Positions 48,978 through 54,843 of a stretch of DNA of 54,843 bases are shown one piece after another. Location of the stretch: positions 1 to 54,843 of the forward strand of contig CALVFL010000036.1 in the NCBI GenBank assembly GCA_944326825.1. The letters run 5' to 3'. Under the pieces are notes generated by a model. It ran no database searches. It was not told the DNA's origin and saw only the letters and a program-made list of their open reading frames with translations. A program made the position numbers and the translations under genes. Position 1 is the stretch's first letter, and each line of letters opens with the position of its first letter. The DNA is from an uncultured Erysipelotrichaceae bacterium. GTDB lineage: Bacteria; Bacillota_I; Bacilli_A; Erysipelotrichales; Erysipelotrichaceae.

Positions 48978-50374
48978 GAGTATTTGATCCAAAGTATCCA
49001 AAGTATACTCCATATCAAAAATTGAATTTTGTGGGGGCTGTTCAACGTTATTTTGAATTTATTAATCAAGATAATAAAGAATCGACCAATGATACATATA
49101 TGGATTTTTATAACAACAACATTTTCCCGTATGTAAATTATGGTAAGCCTGTAGAATCTTTTGATATTGATTATGTGGATGATTTGATTAGAAAAATTCA
49201 ACAAAAGAATGAATATAGAGACAGTACGATCTATTCAACGATTCGCCATCTCATGTACGATCCGTGTAAATGTTTTTTCAATGAGTTTTATCCTGAGAAT
49301 AATCCATTTGAGATTAATCCGACTGATTTTAGAAGGGGTGGAGATGGTAGTGAAAGTCAGGAATCTGCCATATTGTCTATTGTCAAATCATTAACGGTAG
49401 AAGAAGAAAAGAAGGCCTTTCAGATTCTTTTAGCTGATCCTAGAACAGATAAAGGTGAGTACCTGGGCTTAGCAGTTATGTTTTTTACTGCTTGTCGAAA
49501 TAATGAAGCTTGTGGCTTGAATTATGGAGATATTTTAGAAATGATCAATTACCCAAATTGTTTCTATATCCAAATCACTAAGTCGGTAGAGTATCGTACC
49601 AACACATTGAAATCTGGTGGAAAAACACAAAATGCGTTTAGAAGATTGCCTCTAGTTTCTATTTTTAAAGAATATCTCGATGAGCGTATTGATTTTTTAT
49701 CATCAAATGTTCGATTTCCCTTAGAAGAGAATGGCAATGTTTATAAAACAGTATATGATCTTCCAATTGTATGCCGTGGGAATAAGTATGGAACTCGTTG
49801 TAATTCAGATGATTTAACGATCGCAGGACGAAGATTTTTAAGAGATGAAGTAGGTATTAAAAAATCCCGAATTGCGGGAATCATGGTTAGTATTTCAGAA
49901 GATAAAGATACGGAATATGATCTAGGAGAAAAAGATGTCACTACCTATTTGCTTCGAAGAAACATGGCGACACATCTTTATACTCTTGGTTTTACAGTTC
50001 TAGAAAGTCAGTATTTCATGGGGCATAAAATGGAGGGTACGGCTTTAAAAAGATCTGACTTTGGAGATGAGACATTCTTGTATGAGATGTGGGAAAAGAT
50101 TCAAAAACATCCATTAAATCGGATGGAAAATAATGTTTTGAATTGTAAAGATACACTAATAATCAAAAATGAATCAAAGACAAAGATAGCAATTAAACCG
50201 AGCGGTGATGAAATTTATTTAATGAAAATAGAATCTAAAGAGATAAAGGATAGTGTTCTAATAGAATTAACAAATGAATTTAGTGAGCTTGACATATTTG
50301 GGGAGTCGCGGCAGCATGATAATGAAGAAGTAAATATAACTTCACTAATCAACCACGGCTATAGAGACATATAA
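48974..50374 (+). CDS. tyrosine-recombinase-like protein
   Basis: 466 residues. A SAM-like N-terminal domain (about 1-115) precedes a catalytic-type domain: box I MFFTACRNNEACGLNYGD (Arg175), a beta-hairpin with LKSGGKTQNAFRRLPL, box II YLLRRNMATHLYTLG (Arg328, with Tyr325 in place of the usual His), MGHKMEG (His351) and a candidate nucleophile Tyr370. The His-to-Tyr distance (19) is longer than the usual nine or so. About 90 further residues follow, of unknown role. It overlaps the 973-residue gene by four bases, so the two proteins are made together. Confidence 0.75.
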   Translation: MRVFDPKYPKYTPYQKLNFVGAVQRYFEFINQDNKESTNDTYMDFYNNNIFPYVNYGKPVESFDIDYVDDLIRKIQQKNEYRDSTIYSTIRHLMYDPCKCFFNEFYPENNPFEINPTDFRRGGDGSESQESAILSIVKSLTVEEEKKAFQILLADPRTDKGEYLGLAVMFFTACRNNEACGLNYGDILEMINYPNCFYIQITKSVEYRTNTLKSGGKTQNAFRRLPLVSIFKEYLDERIDFLSSNVRFPLEENGNVYKTVYDLPIVCRGNKYGTRCNSDDLTIAGRRFLRDEVGIKKSRIAGIMVSISEDKDTEYDLGEKDVTTYLLRRNMATHLYTLGFTVLESQYFMGHKMEGTALKRSDFGDETFLYEMWEKIQKHPLNRMENNVLNCKDTLIIKNESKTKIAIKPSGDEIYLMKIESKEIKDSVLIELTNEFSELDIFGESRQHDNEEVNITSLINHGYRDI

Positions 50375-50380
50375 ACATTT

Positions 50381-50425
50381 TCTCGAGAATCCGTGAGAAT
50401 TCTCAAAATTCTCAGGAATTTCTCA
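50381..50425. repeat. cluster of short palindromes after the recombinase pair
   Basis: TCTCGAGA (50381-50388) and TGAGAATTCTCA (50394-50405) are perfect palindromes, followed by AATTCTCA and AATTTCTCA copies. The pattern suggests repeated half-sites for a dimeric DNA-binding protein, either recombination sites or an operator for the next gene (TATAAT at 50480-50485). Confidence 0.5.
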
Positions 50426-50551
50426 TTTTTGGACAGACAAATGTAATTTTTATTCCCACAGTTTTCATTATTGTTCATATATAATAAAAATACAAACAGA
50501 ATAACATCTAGAGTATTTTATTATATATGTTAAAGGAAGGGTGATAGATAT

Positions 50552-51520
50552 ATGGAGAAAAAGGATAAACGAATCTATTTCGATGTTTTTGACTTGAATG
50601 GAAACAAAATTGAAAATCAAGTACGACCAGACGGTGGTAGTTACTTAAAATATCACAACAATAGGAACTATGTTTTAAAGTGTTATAAATGTGGTGGGGA
50701 AGGACAAATTATTGAACGAAGAAAGAAGCATAGGTACGATAAATATAATTACTATTTTCGTGCCGATCATACCGAGGAATGTGGTATAGCTAAGGAGGGT
50801 AAGCAAAAAAATGTGATCATAACTGAAAATTTAGTTTTGAATTTTTCTGTTAGCCCATCAAAAAATGAAGAAGGTCCTGGATCAGAAGAGCCAGGATTAC
50901 AAAAAAAGAGCAAAACGAACAGGGAATTAAAAGGAACGAAGCACATTAAAGGCGATTCACAGCAAAAAACCATTACTAAAGACTTATATAATATGATTGT
51001 GGATTGTTATGATACTGAAAAAATTTGGGTAAAAGATAATGGAGCAAAAGTAAAAAAGGACGTTAAGGATATTGTCATTTCAGCATCAAAAGATGAGAGT
51101 TATAGAGGGAAGAGATTCAATGGCAATTACATTATTGTTGATTTTCTTGATTCTGATTATATAGAGGATGAATATAAAGAAGACAAAACTTGTATAATTG
51201 CATTTCCCCAAGGCAAACACCATCAAGAAGAAGGTAGGGTTCTTGTTAAATTACATTTTTTGTATGAAAAAGACTATGATGAGTTTATACAAAAAAAGCT
51301 TGCTTTAAAAGAAACAAGACGAATAAACAGTGAAAATTATAAAAAATGGAAAAAGGGTTTAGAGAAAAAGTATAATAAGATTCAAAAAATCATTCCAGTA
51401 TTTGCTGTCGATTTAAAATATAATTATGAATTAAGTCAACAAAAATATGTATCGAAAGCATATGATGCTAATGTAACTTCAGGAAATATTATTTGGATAA
51501 GTGAAGAAGAAGCAATTTAG
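50552..51520 (+). CDS. zinc-ribbon protein of unknown function
   Basis: 322 residues. The N-terminal 75 residues contain CYKCGGEGQIIERR and, after a basic stretch, HTEECGIA, which could bind one zinc through Cys-x2-Cys and His-x3-Cys. Residues 95-150 are a charged, low-complexity linker. The C-terminal half is alpha/beta with a very basic segment (KKWKKGLEKKYNKIQK) and ends SGNIIWISEEEAI. I do not recognise a family. AAGGAAGGGTGAT precedes the start. Same orientation and codon style as the recombinase pair. Confidence 0.6.
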   Translation: MEKKDKRIYFDVFDLNGNKIENQVRPDGGSYLKYHNNRNYVLKCYKCGGEGQIIERRKKHRYDKYNYYFRADHTEECGIAKEGKQKNVIITENLVLNFSVSPSKNEEGPGSEEPGLQKKSKTNRELKGTKHIKGDSQQKTITKDLYNMIVDCYDTEKIWVKDNGAKVKKDVKDIVISASKDESYRGKRFNGNYIIVDFLDSDYIEDEYKEDKTCIIAFPQGKHHQEEGRVLVKLHFLYEKDYDEFIQKKLALKETRRINSENYKKWKKGLEKKYNKIQKIIPVFAVDLKYNYELSQQKYVSKAYDANVTSGNIIWISEEEAI

Positions 51521-51545
51521 TAAATTTAAGGGTGCCAATTACAAT

Positions 51546-51592
51546 AAAAAGGAGATAGACACATAAATTATATTGTGTTTAATCTCCTTTTT
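51546..51592. terminator. bidirectional terminator before the RHH gene
   Basis: AAAAAGGAGAT and ATCTCCTTTTT form an outer stem, with ACACA/TGTGT inside. It ends the zinc-ribbon gene from the left and the RHH gene (whose stop lies within it) from the right. Confidence 0.85.
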
Positions 51593-51776
51593 TTAATCCT
51601 TGTTTTAATAATTCTTCATCAATTAAACGATTGACCATTCCATTGATGGATTCATTATTTAGTTTGGCGCATTTTTGGATCATTTCCTTTTTCCCGATAG
51701 GGACTCGAATGCGTATATTTTCTGTTTTTTCTATTTCATATTTTCTATTTGCTTTTTTCTGTGCTTCTGTAGTCAT
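51579..51776 (-). CDS. ribbon-helix-helix DNA-binding protein (Arc/CopG-like)
   Basis: 65 residues: a basic N-terminus (TTEAQKKANRKYEIEKTENI), a strand IRIRVPIGKK, then two helices (KEMIQKCAKLNNESINGMVNRLIDEELL). This is the layout of Arc-type repressors found in integrative elements beside xis-int. The ATG at 51776 has AAAGGA upstream; an in-frame extension to 51827 has none. It is divergent from the promoter at 51833, so it probably represses xis-int. Confidence 0.75.
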   Translation of the reverse strand: MTTEAQKKANRKYEIEKTENIRIRVPIGKKEMIQKCAKLNNESINGMVNRLIDEELLKQGLKKGD

Positions 51777-51832
51777 AATGGTTTCCTTTGTTAAAATTTT
51801 AAAGAAAAAATGAACAAAAATCAACAAAAAAC

Positions 51833-51861
51833 TTGATAAATGGTACCATATATATTATAAT
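51833..51861 (+). promoter_or_regulatory. promoter of the xis-int leader
   Basis: TTGATA (51833-51838), 17 bases, TATAAT (51856-51861). It is the strongest promoter in the island, with a GGTACC-containing spacer. Confidence 0.75.
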
Positions 51862-51867
51862 GATAAT

Positions 51868-52077
51868 GGAAATAGAAAAACACGGCAGTTTCAAAGACTG
51901 GTCCTCTTTGAAACCTGCATAGGTAATGGTGGTACCTACACAACGATAGATCGCACCGCGTATTAGAATTATAGCGATTCTAGGCTATAAATACAAGTGA
52001 GGTCATGAAGATTACAATTGATATTGATTGCATTGTAACACCGTGTAGATACTGTATCTATTCGGTGTTTTTGTTTT
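51868..52077 (+). ncRNA. structured leader or small RNA upstream of xis
   Basis: About 210 bases from the predicted start to an intrinsic terminator. It contains a strong hairpin (GTTTCAAAG/CTTTGAAAC, extended by GCA/TGC, 51885-51918), a small AGGTA/TACCT dyad, a TAGAAT/ATTCTA dyad, and TTACAAT/ATTGTAA (52012-52038) that touches the terminator and could compete with it. It may be an attenuator of xis-int or a free RNA. No known RNA family was recognised. Confidence 0.5.
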
Positions 52078-52091
52078 CCGAAAAGAAATAA
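52005..52091 (+). CDS. possible leader peptide spanning the xis terminator
   Basis: 28-codon ORF beginning MKITIDIDCIV and containing TPCRYC. It runs through the whole terminator hairpin and stops 19 bases before xis. A GTGAGG lies only two bases before the ATG, which is too close for good initiation. If it is translated, ribosomes would open the terminator. Confidence 0.25.
   Translation: MKITIDIDCIVTPCRYCIYSVFLFSEKK
52038..52077 (+). terminator. terminator between the leader promoter and xis
   Basis: ACACCG/CGGTGT outer stem and TAGATAC/GTATCTA inner stem, closing on a single unpaired base (so a few pairs must open at the tip), followed by TTTTTGTTTT. It lies upstream of xis rather than after a gene, so read-through should be regulated. 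Confidence 0.75.
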
Positions 52092-52109
52092 TAAAAGGAG
52101 GAAAACAGT

Positions 52110-52325
52110 ATGCAAGACAACAAATTATTTCTTAGTGCTAGTGATGTTTCTAAATGTATGTCGATTTCGATTCCTATGGCTTATAAGATCATTCGTAAAT
52201 TGAATGATGAGCTACAAGAAAAAGGGTATCTGGTCATTTGTGGAAAAATCAATCGAAAGTTCTTCGAAAGTAAAATTTACGGTGGGTTAGATAATAGAGA
52301 GCAGGTGTCTTATGCCAGCTTATAA
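52110..52325 (+). CDS. xis: excisionase-like small DNA-binding protein
   Basis: 71 residues. LFLSASDVSKCMSISIPMAYKIIRKLNDELQ is a winged-helix/helix-turn-helix segment of the excisionase type, and KGYLVICGKINRKFFESKIYG forms the wing and recognition end. AAAGGAGG precedes the ATG. It overlaps int by 14 bases, the usual xis-int pairing. It should bias the integrase toward excision and may also regulate its own leader. Confidence 0.8.
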   Translation: MQDNKLFLSASDVSKCMSISIPMAYKIIRKLNDELQEKGYLVICGKINRKFFESKIYGGLDNREQVSYASL

Positions 52326-53403
52326 AGATCCTAAAAATAATACTTGGTATGTAAAGTATTCTCGAAAAGAATTAGATGGAAAATTTCATGGAAAAACAAA
52401 ACGTGGTTTTGCAACAAAAAGAGATGCACTTAAATGGGAGGCTGAAGAAAAAAGAAAAATTCATGGTGTGTTGGATATGTCATTTAGCTCTTTCTGTGAT
52501 TTGTATCTGGAGAGTCAGAAGCCAAGATTAAAGCCAAGTACATTGTCTATGAAGAGAAACATAATTTATAAACATATAGTTCCTTACTTTTCTTCTAAGA
52601 GAGTTAACTCTATTACGACTCAGGATGTGATGGAATGGCAGACACATATTCTTGAAACGGTAGATCCAAAAACTGGATCTACCTATAAGAAATCGTTTCT
52701 AAAAACAATCCATAATCAGTTGAATGCGATTTTAAACTTTGCGGTTCGCTATTATGGACTGTCTAGTAATCCAGCGCATGTTGTTGGAAATATGGGAAAT
52801 GATCGCGAAATTGAAATGAATTTTTGGACAAAGGAACAGTATTTAAAGTTTCGTGAATGCATGATGGATGAACCGATGTTTTATTATGCATTTGAATGTT
52901 TGTACTGGCTTGGAATTCGCGAAGGGGAAATGCTTGCACTAACTCCTGGAGACTTTGATTTTGAAAAGGGAGAAGTACGAATCAATAAAACCTTTTATAT
53001 CTTAAAAGGAAAACACTATATTACTTCTCCAAAAACAATCAAGAGTGTTCGAAAAATTAAGATGCCGAAATTTCTTTGTGATGAGCTGCAAGACTATCTT
53101 CAGCTTGTATTTTTACCTTCTGATGATATCGAAGATCGAATGTTTCCAGTTACAAAAAGTTCGGTAAATCGGGCTTTGAAAAGAGGAACAAAAAAGGCTG
53201 GATTACCAGAAATAAGAGTTCATGATTTAAGACATTCTCATGTATCTTTGTTGATTCATTTGGGCTATTCAGCAGTTGCGATTGCTGATCGATTAGGTCA
53301 TGAATCCATTCACGTGACTTATCGTTATGCTCATTTGTTTCCTAGCGTTCAGGATGATATGGCCAAGAAACTAAATGAAAGCTTGGGTGATGATTATGTC
53401 TGA
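52312..53403 (+). CDS. int: tyrosine-type site-specific integrase
   Basis: 363 residues with intact catalytic residues: Arg203 (LGIREGEMLAL), His304 and Arg307 (HDLRHSH), His330 (LGHESIH) and Tyr339 (YRYAHLF), the last two nine apart as usual. The N-terminal 60 residues form an arm-DNA-binding domain (DPKNNTWYVKYSRKELDGK), followed by a SAM-like core-binding domain. It should integrate and excise the element. The start overlaps xis by 14 bases and translation is probably coupled. Confidence 0.95.
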   Translation: MPAYKDPKNNTWYVKYSRKELDGKFHGKTKRGFATKRDALKWEAEEKRKIHGVLDMSFSSFCDLYLESQKPRLKPSTLSMKRNIIYKHIVPYFSSKRVNSITTQDVMEWQTHILETVDPKTGSTYKKSFLKTIHNQLNAILNFAVRYYGLSSNPAHVVGNMGNDREIEMNFWTKEQYLKFRECMMDEPMFYYAFECLYWLGIREGEMLALTPGDFDFEKGEVRINKTFYILKGKHYITSPKTIKSVRKIKMPKFLCDELQDYLQLVFLPSDDIEDRMFPVTKSSVNRALKRGTKKAGLPEIRVHDLRHSHVSLLIHLGYSAVAIADRLGHESIHVTYRYAHLFPSVQDDMAKKLNESLGDDYV

Positions 53404-53713
53404 GAGAAGATTGGATAAGAAGGGGAGATGGCGAAACAAAACTATAGCGTTTCGAGTCTCATCGGAAGAAAATGAGCAGATCAATCGGTATGTTGAGGTT
53501 AGCGGTCTGACCAAACAAGAGTTTTTGATTTCAAACATGTTGAACAAGAAGATCAATGTTGTGGGAAATCCTAGAGTGCATAAAGCATTAAAAAAGTACA
53601 TGCAGACAATTTATAAAGAATTAAAGCGTATAAATGATTGTAGTGAAATCGATGATGAATTTAAAGAATTCATGAAGTATGTGTTTCAAATTTATGAAAG
53701 GATGGAAAAATAG
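53396..53713 (+). CDS. mobilisation protein-like (MobC/RHH type)
   Basis: About 105 residues. RWRNKTIAFRVSSEENEQINRYVEVSGLTKQEFLISNML is the ribbon-helix-helix-like opening of relaxosome accessory proteins in Firmicute integrative elements; the rest is helical and basic. GGGTGAT lies about seven bases before the ATG at 53396 (an ATG at 53390 is also in frame). It overlaps the int 3' end by eight bases. The relaxase expected downstream is not in the window. Confidence 0.65.
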   Translation: MSERRLDKKGRWRNKTIAFRVSSEENEQINRYVEVSGLTKQEFLISNMLNKKINVVGNPRVHKALKKYMQTIYKELKRINDCSEIDDEFKEFMKYVFQIYERMEK

Positions 53714-53714
53714 A

Positions 53715-54419
53715 ATGAAAGTTATGTTAAATGTTCCTTATGAAGAAAAGAATGAGGCTAAAGTATTGGGAGCTAAATTTGATTGGGATGCTAAAGTCTG
53801 GTATTGCGAAGATATAGCAGATATTAAGCTGTTTAATAAATGGCTTAATAAGACTAATGTCATTTGTGAAAATCTCTATATCTTTAAAATGAATCGAGAT
53901 TGTTTTCGTTGCGGGAAAAGTTCTGAAGTTGTTTTGCTAGCGACGGACAGAAGTTATGCTTTGGAAGATAATTATAAACTTAATATAAATATGCAGATTC
54001 TAACTTACTTGGAATGGATGCCTAGAAAGCTTGGTGATTATATGGAGAAGTTGCGATATTATCCGTCATATTCGAAAACAGTGAACGCTTCTTACTACAT
54101 GAATCATTGCCCAAATTGTAAATGTACGCATGGAGATCATTTCTTACATGAAGTGCCAAATGAAGCTATGTATAAGCATTTGTTTTATAAGAAATCTGCA
54201 CCTTGCAGATATTCTAAGATTGAAAACTCTTTTTGCTTACCAATAAAAGCAAGACTTCCTCATTATGATGAAGTAAATAGCAGTATGGAATTGTTAATGC
54301 TCCATCTAACACATGAGGATATGGAAAATAGAGCTAGCTTAAATGTAACGCAAAAAGAGATCAATAAGCTATTACCAACAAGTATTCGGGAAGAAGATAT
54401 TGTTATTTCTGGTATATAA
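53715..54419 (+). CDS. DUF5710-domain protein with zinc-binding cysteines
   Basis: 234 residues. The N-terminal MLNVPYEEKNEAKVLGAKF and following DWDAKVWYC match the DUF5710 motif common in mobile elements and DNA-processing proteins. Later CFRCGK and HCPNCKCTHGDH supply a second, zinc-ribbon-like site. The ATG at 53715 is preferred over an in-frame start at 53679, since the domain starts there and AGGATGG lies upstream. It follows the MobC-like gene by one base. Function unknown. Confidence 0.7.
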   Translation: MKVMLNVPYEEKNEAKVLGAKFDWDAKVWYCEDIADIKLFNKWLNKTNVICENLYIFKMNRDCFRCGKSSEVVLLATDRSYALEDNYKLNINMQILTYLEWMPRKLGDYMEKLRYYPSYSKTVNASYYMNHCPNCKCTHGDHFLHEVPNEAMYKHLFYKKSAPCRYSKIENSFCLPIKARLPHYDEVNSSMELLMLHLTHEDMENRASLNVTQKEINKLLPTSIREEDIVISGI

Positions 54420-54723
54420 ATTATCTGTCAAAAGAATGGTTGTACATTGAGAAGCGAAAATATGGTGTTTGGCTTTTAGTGCATAATTGCTAATCAATAT
54501 AATTTACAACTAAAGTAAAGTGCTTTGTAAACTTTGTAAACTCAATGTTTAAATTAAATTATATGAAACTTCACGAAGACCATTATGTTGATGGTGTGGA
54601 GCCAAGACTTCTAGAAATAGGAGTCTTTTTTTCTTAGATAAGAACTGTATTGTAATTATTTTATACTATGTATAAAATTTTGTTAGTAAGACTTCAATGT
54701 GAATAAGAGTTATAAAGTGATAA
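54420..54723 (+). other. non-coding stretch with tandem repeat and small terminator-spanning ORF
   Basis: AT-rich. TTTGTAAAC is repeated in tandem at about 54523-54540. A 24-codon ORF (54563-54637, opening MKLHEDHYVDG) crosses the terminator at 54604, in the same manner as the ORF before xis, but has no ribosome-binding site. No other gene is seen. Confidence 0.5.
54604..54632 (+). terminator. intrinsic terminator
   Basis: AAGACTTCTA and TAGGAGTCTT (one G-U pair) with a GAAA tetraloop, followed by seven T. Confidence 0.85.
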
Positions 54724-54843
54724 TGTCAATGTTATTTTCACCAAAACGGATCGACTTAATTTCACCAATTTGGGCCGAGTTATTTTCACCATTTTTGGTG
54801 AATTTTACTTGGCCCATGTTTTTATTCTTCCATAGCTTCTAAG
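54724..54843 (-). mobile_element. end of an IS21-family-like insertion sequence
   Basis: TTTCACCA occurs three times with exactly 24-base spacing (ending at 54743, 54767 and 54791), the first two followed by CGGATCGACT and TGGGCCGAGT-like spacers. The third is followed by an inverted copy (TGGTGAA at 54796). Iterated terminal repeats of this kind mark IS21-family ends. TGTCAATG at 54724 is a plausible outer tip. The rest lies outside the window. Confidence 0.55.
54822..54843 (-). CDS. C-terminal tail of a gene entering from the right edge
   Basis: On the minus strand the last codons read Leu-Glu-Ala-Met-Glu-Glu-stop, directly inside the IS-like terminal repeats. In an IS21 element this would be the end of the istB-type ATPase gene. 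Seven codons are too few for a family call. Confidence 0.25.

Larger units (their letters stand above)
45914..54843 (+). mobile_element. genomic island downstream of guaA (right end outside the window)
   Basis: From here to the window edge the genes are recombinase-like, xis, int, mobilisation-type and IS-related. Base and codon use changes sharply: Ile is mostly ATT/ATA and Arg often CGA, whereas the core uses ATC heavily. The region begins within 60 bases of the guaA terminator. It may be composite: a recombinase trio (46.0-51.5 kb) followed by the left part of an integrative mobilisable element (51.5 kb onward). I could not find a duplicated guaA end in the window, so the limits are not proven. 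Confidence 0.8.

Overview
The window is chromosomal DNA of a low-GC, anaerobic-type Firmicute. Gene content and style (an atpI-to-atpC operon with a Na+-type c subunit, bifunctional AdhE, PepV, a str operon, queH with queA and tgt) fit the Erysipelotrichia or neighbouring lineages, but the genus is not resolved from sequence alone. About 45.9 kb is ordinary core chromosome. The last ~9 kb is AT-richer and uses codons differently (ATT/ATA Ile and CGA Arg rather than the ATC-rich style of the core); it is a mobile region lying directly downstream of guaA.

Layout. 0.2-0.8 kb: upp. 0.9-7.4 kb: nine-gene F-type ATP synthase operon with a cre-like site just after its promoter. 7.4-10.9 kb: sirtuin and AdhE (Rex-like and cre-like sites upstream of adhE). 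11.1-12.2 kb: EamA permease and chorismate mutase. 12.3-14.9 kb: copper module copA-csoR, with a CopZ-like domain on the CopA C-terminus that has its own ribosome-binding site. 15.0-16.3 kb: RlmD-type rRNA methyltransferase. 16.3-21.8 kb: an HTH-TPR regulator, a divergent 22-residue hydrophobic peptide gene and a three-gene ABC exporter, arranged like a peptide quorum-sensing locus. 21.8-26.6 kb: aminopeptidase P, exonuclease III, PepV, HAD phosphatase. 26.7-32.3 kb: PPC-domain protein, two small membrane proteins, a pair of CobW-type GTPases, UppP, a CcdA-thioredoxin fusion and an alpha/beta hydrolase. 32.3-34.5 kb: Mbeg1-like hydrolase, flavin reductase, HAD hydrolase. 34.6-38.9 kb: str operon (rpsL-rpsG-fusA-tuf). 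39.1-42.0 kb: tRNA-Arg(TCT) and queuosine genes tgt-queA-queH. 42.0-45.9 kb: small membrane protein, DEDDh exonuclease, pyrophosphatase-like protein, CutC, GuaA.

The mobile region (45.9 kb to the edge) has two parts. The first carries a 973-residue protein with a degenerate tyrosine-recombinase domain, an overlapping 466-residue tyrosine-recombinase-like protein and a zinc-ribbon protein; I do not recognise this trio as a described element. The second is the start of a conventional integrative element: ribbon-helix-helix protein, a structured leader ending in a terminator, xis, int, a mobilisation-type protein and a DUF5710 protein. The window closes on what looks like the end of an IS21-family insertion sequence, with a 24-bp-periodic terminal repeat.

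Two chromosome-wide signals stand out. First, at least eight transcription units have a -10 hexamer exactly six bases before the start codon, so their mRNAs should be leaderless, while the most highly expressed units (atp, str, adhE) have Shine-Dalgarno leaders. Second, three near-identical cre-like operators lie upstream of atpI, adhE and the ABC exporter, suggesting shared catabolite control. All functional calls are from reading the sequence; no database search was run.
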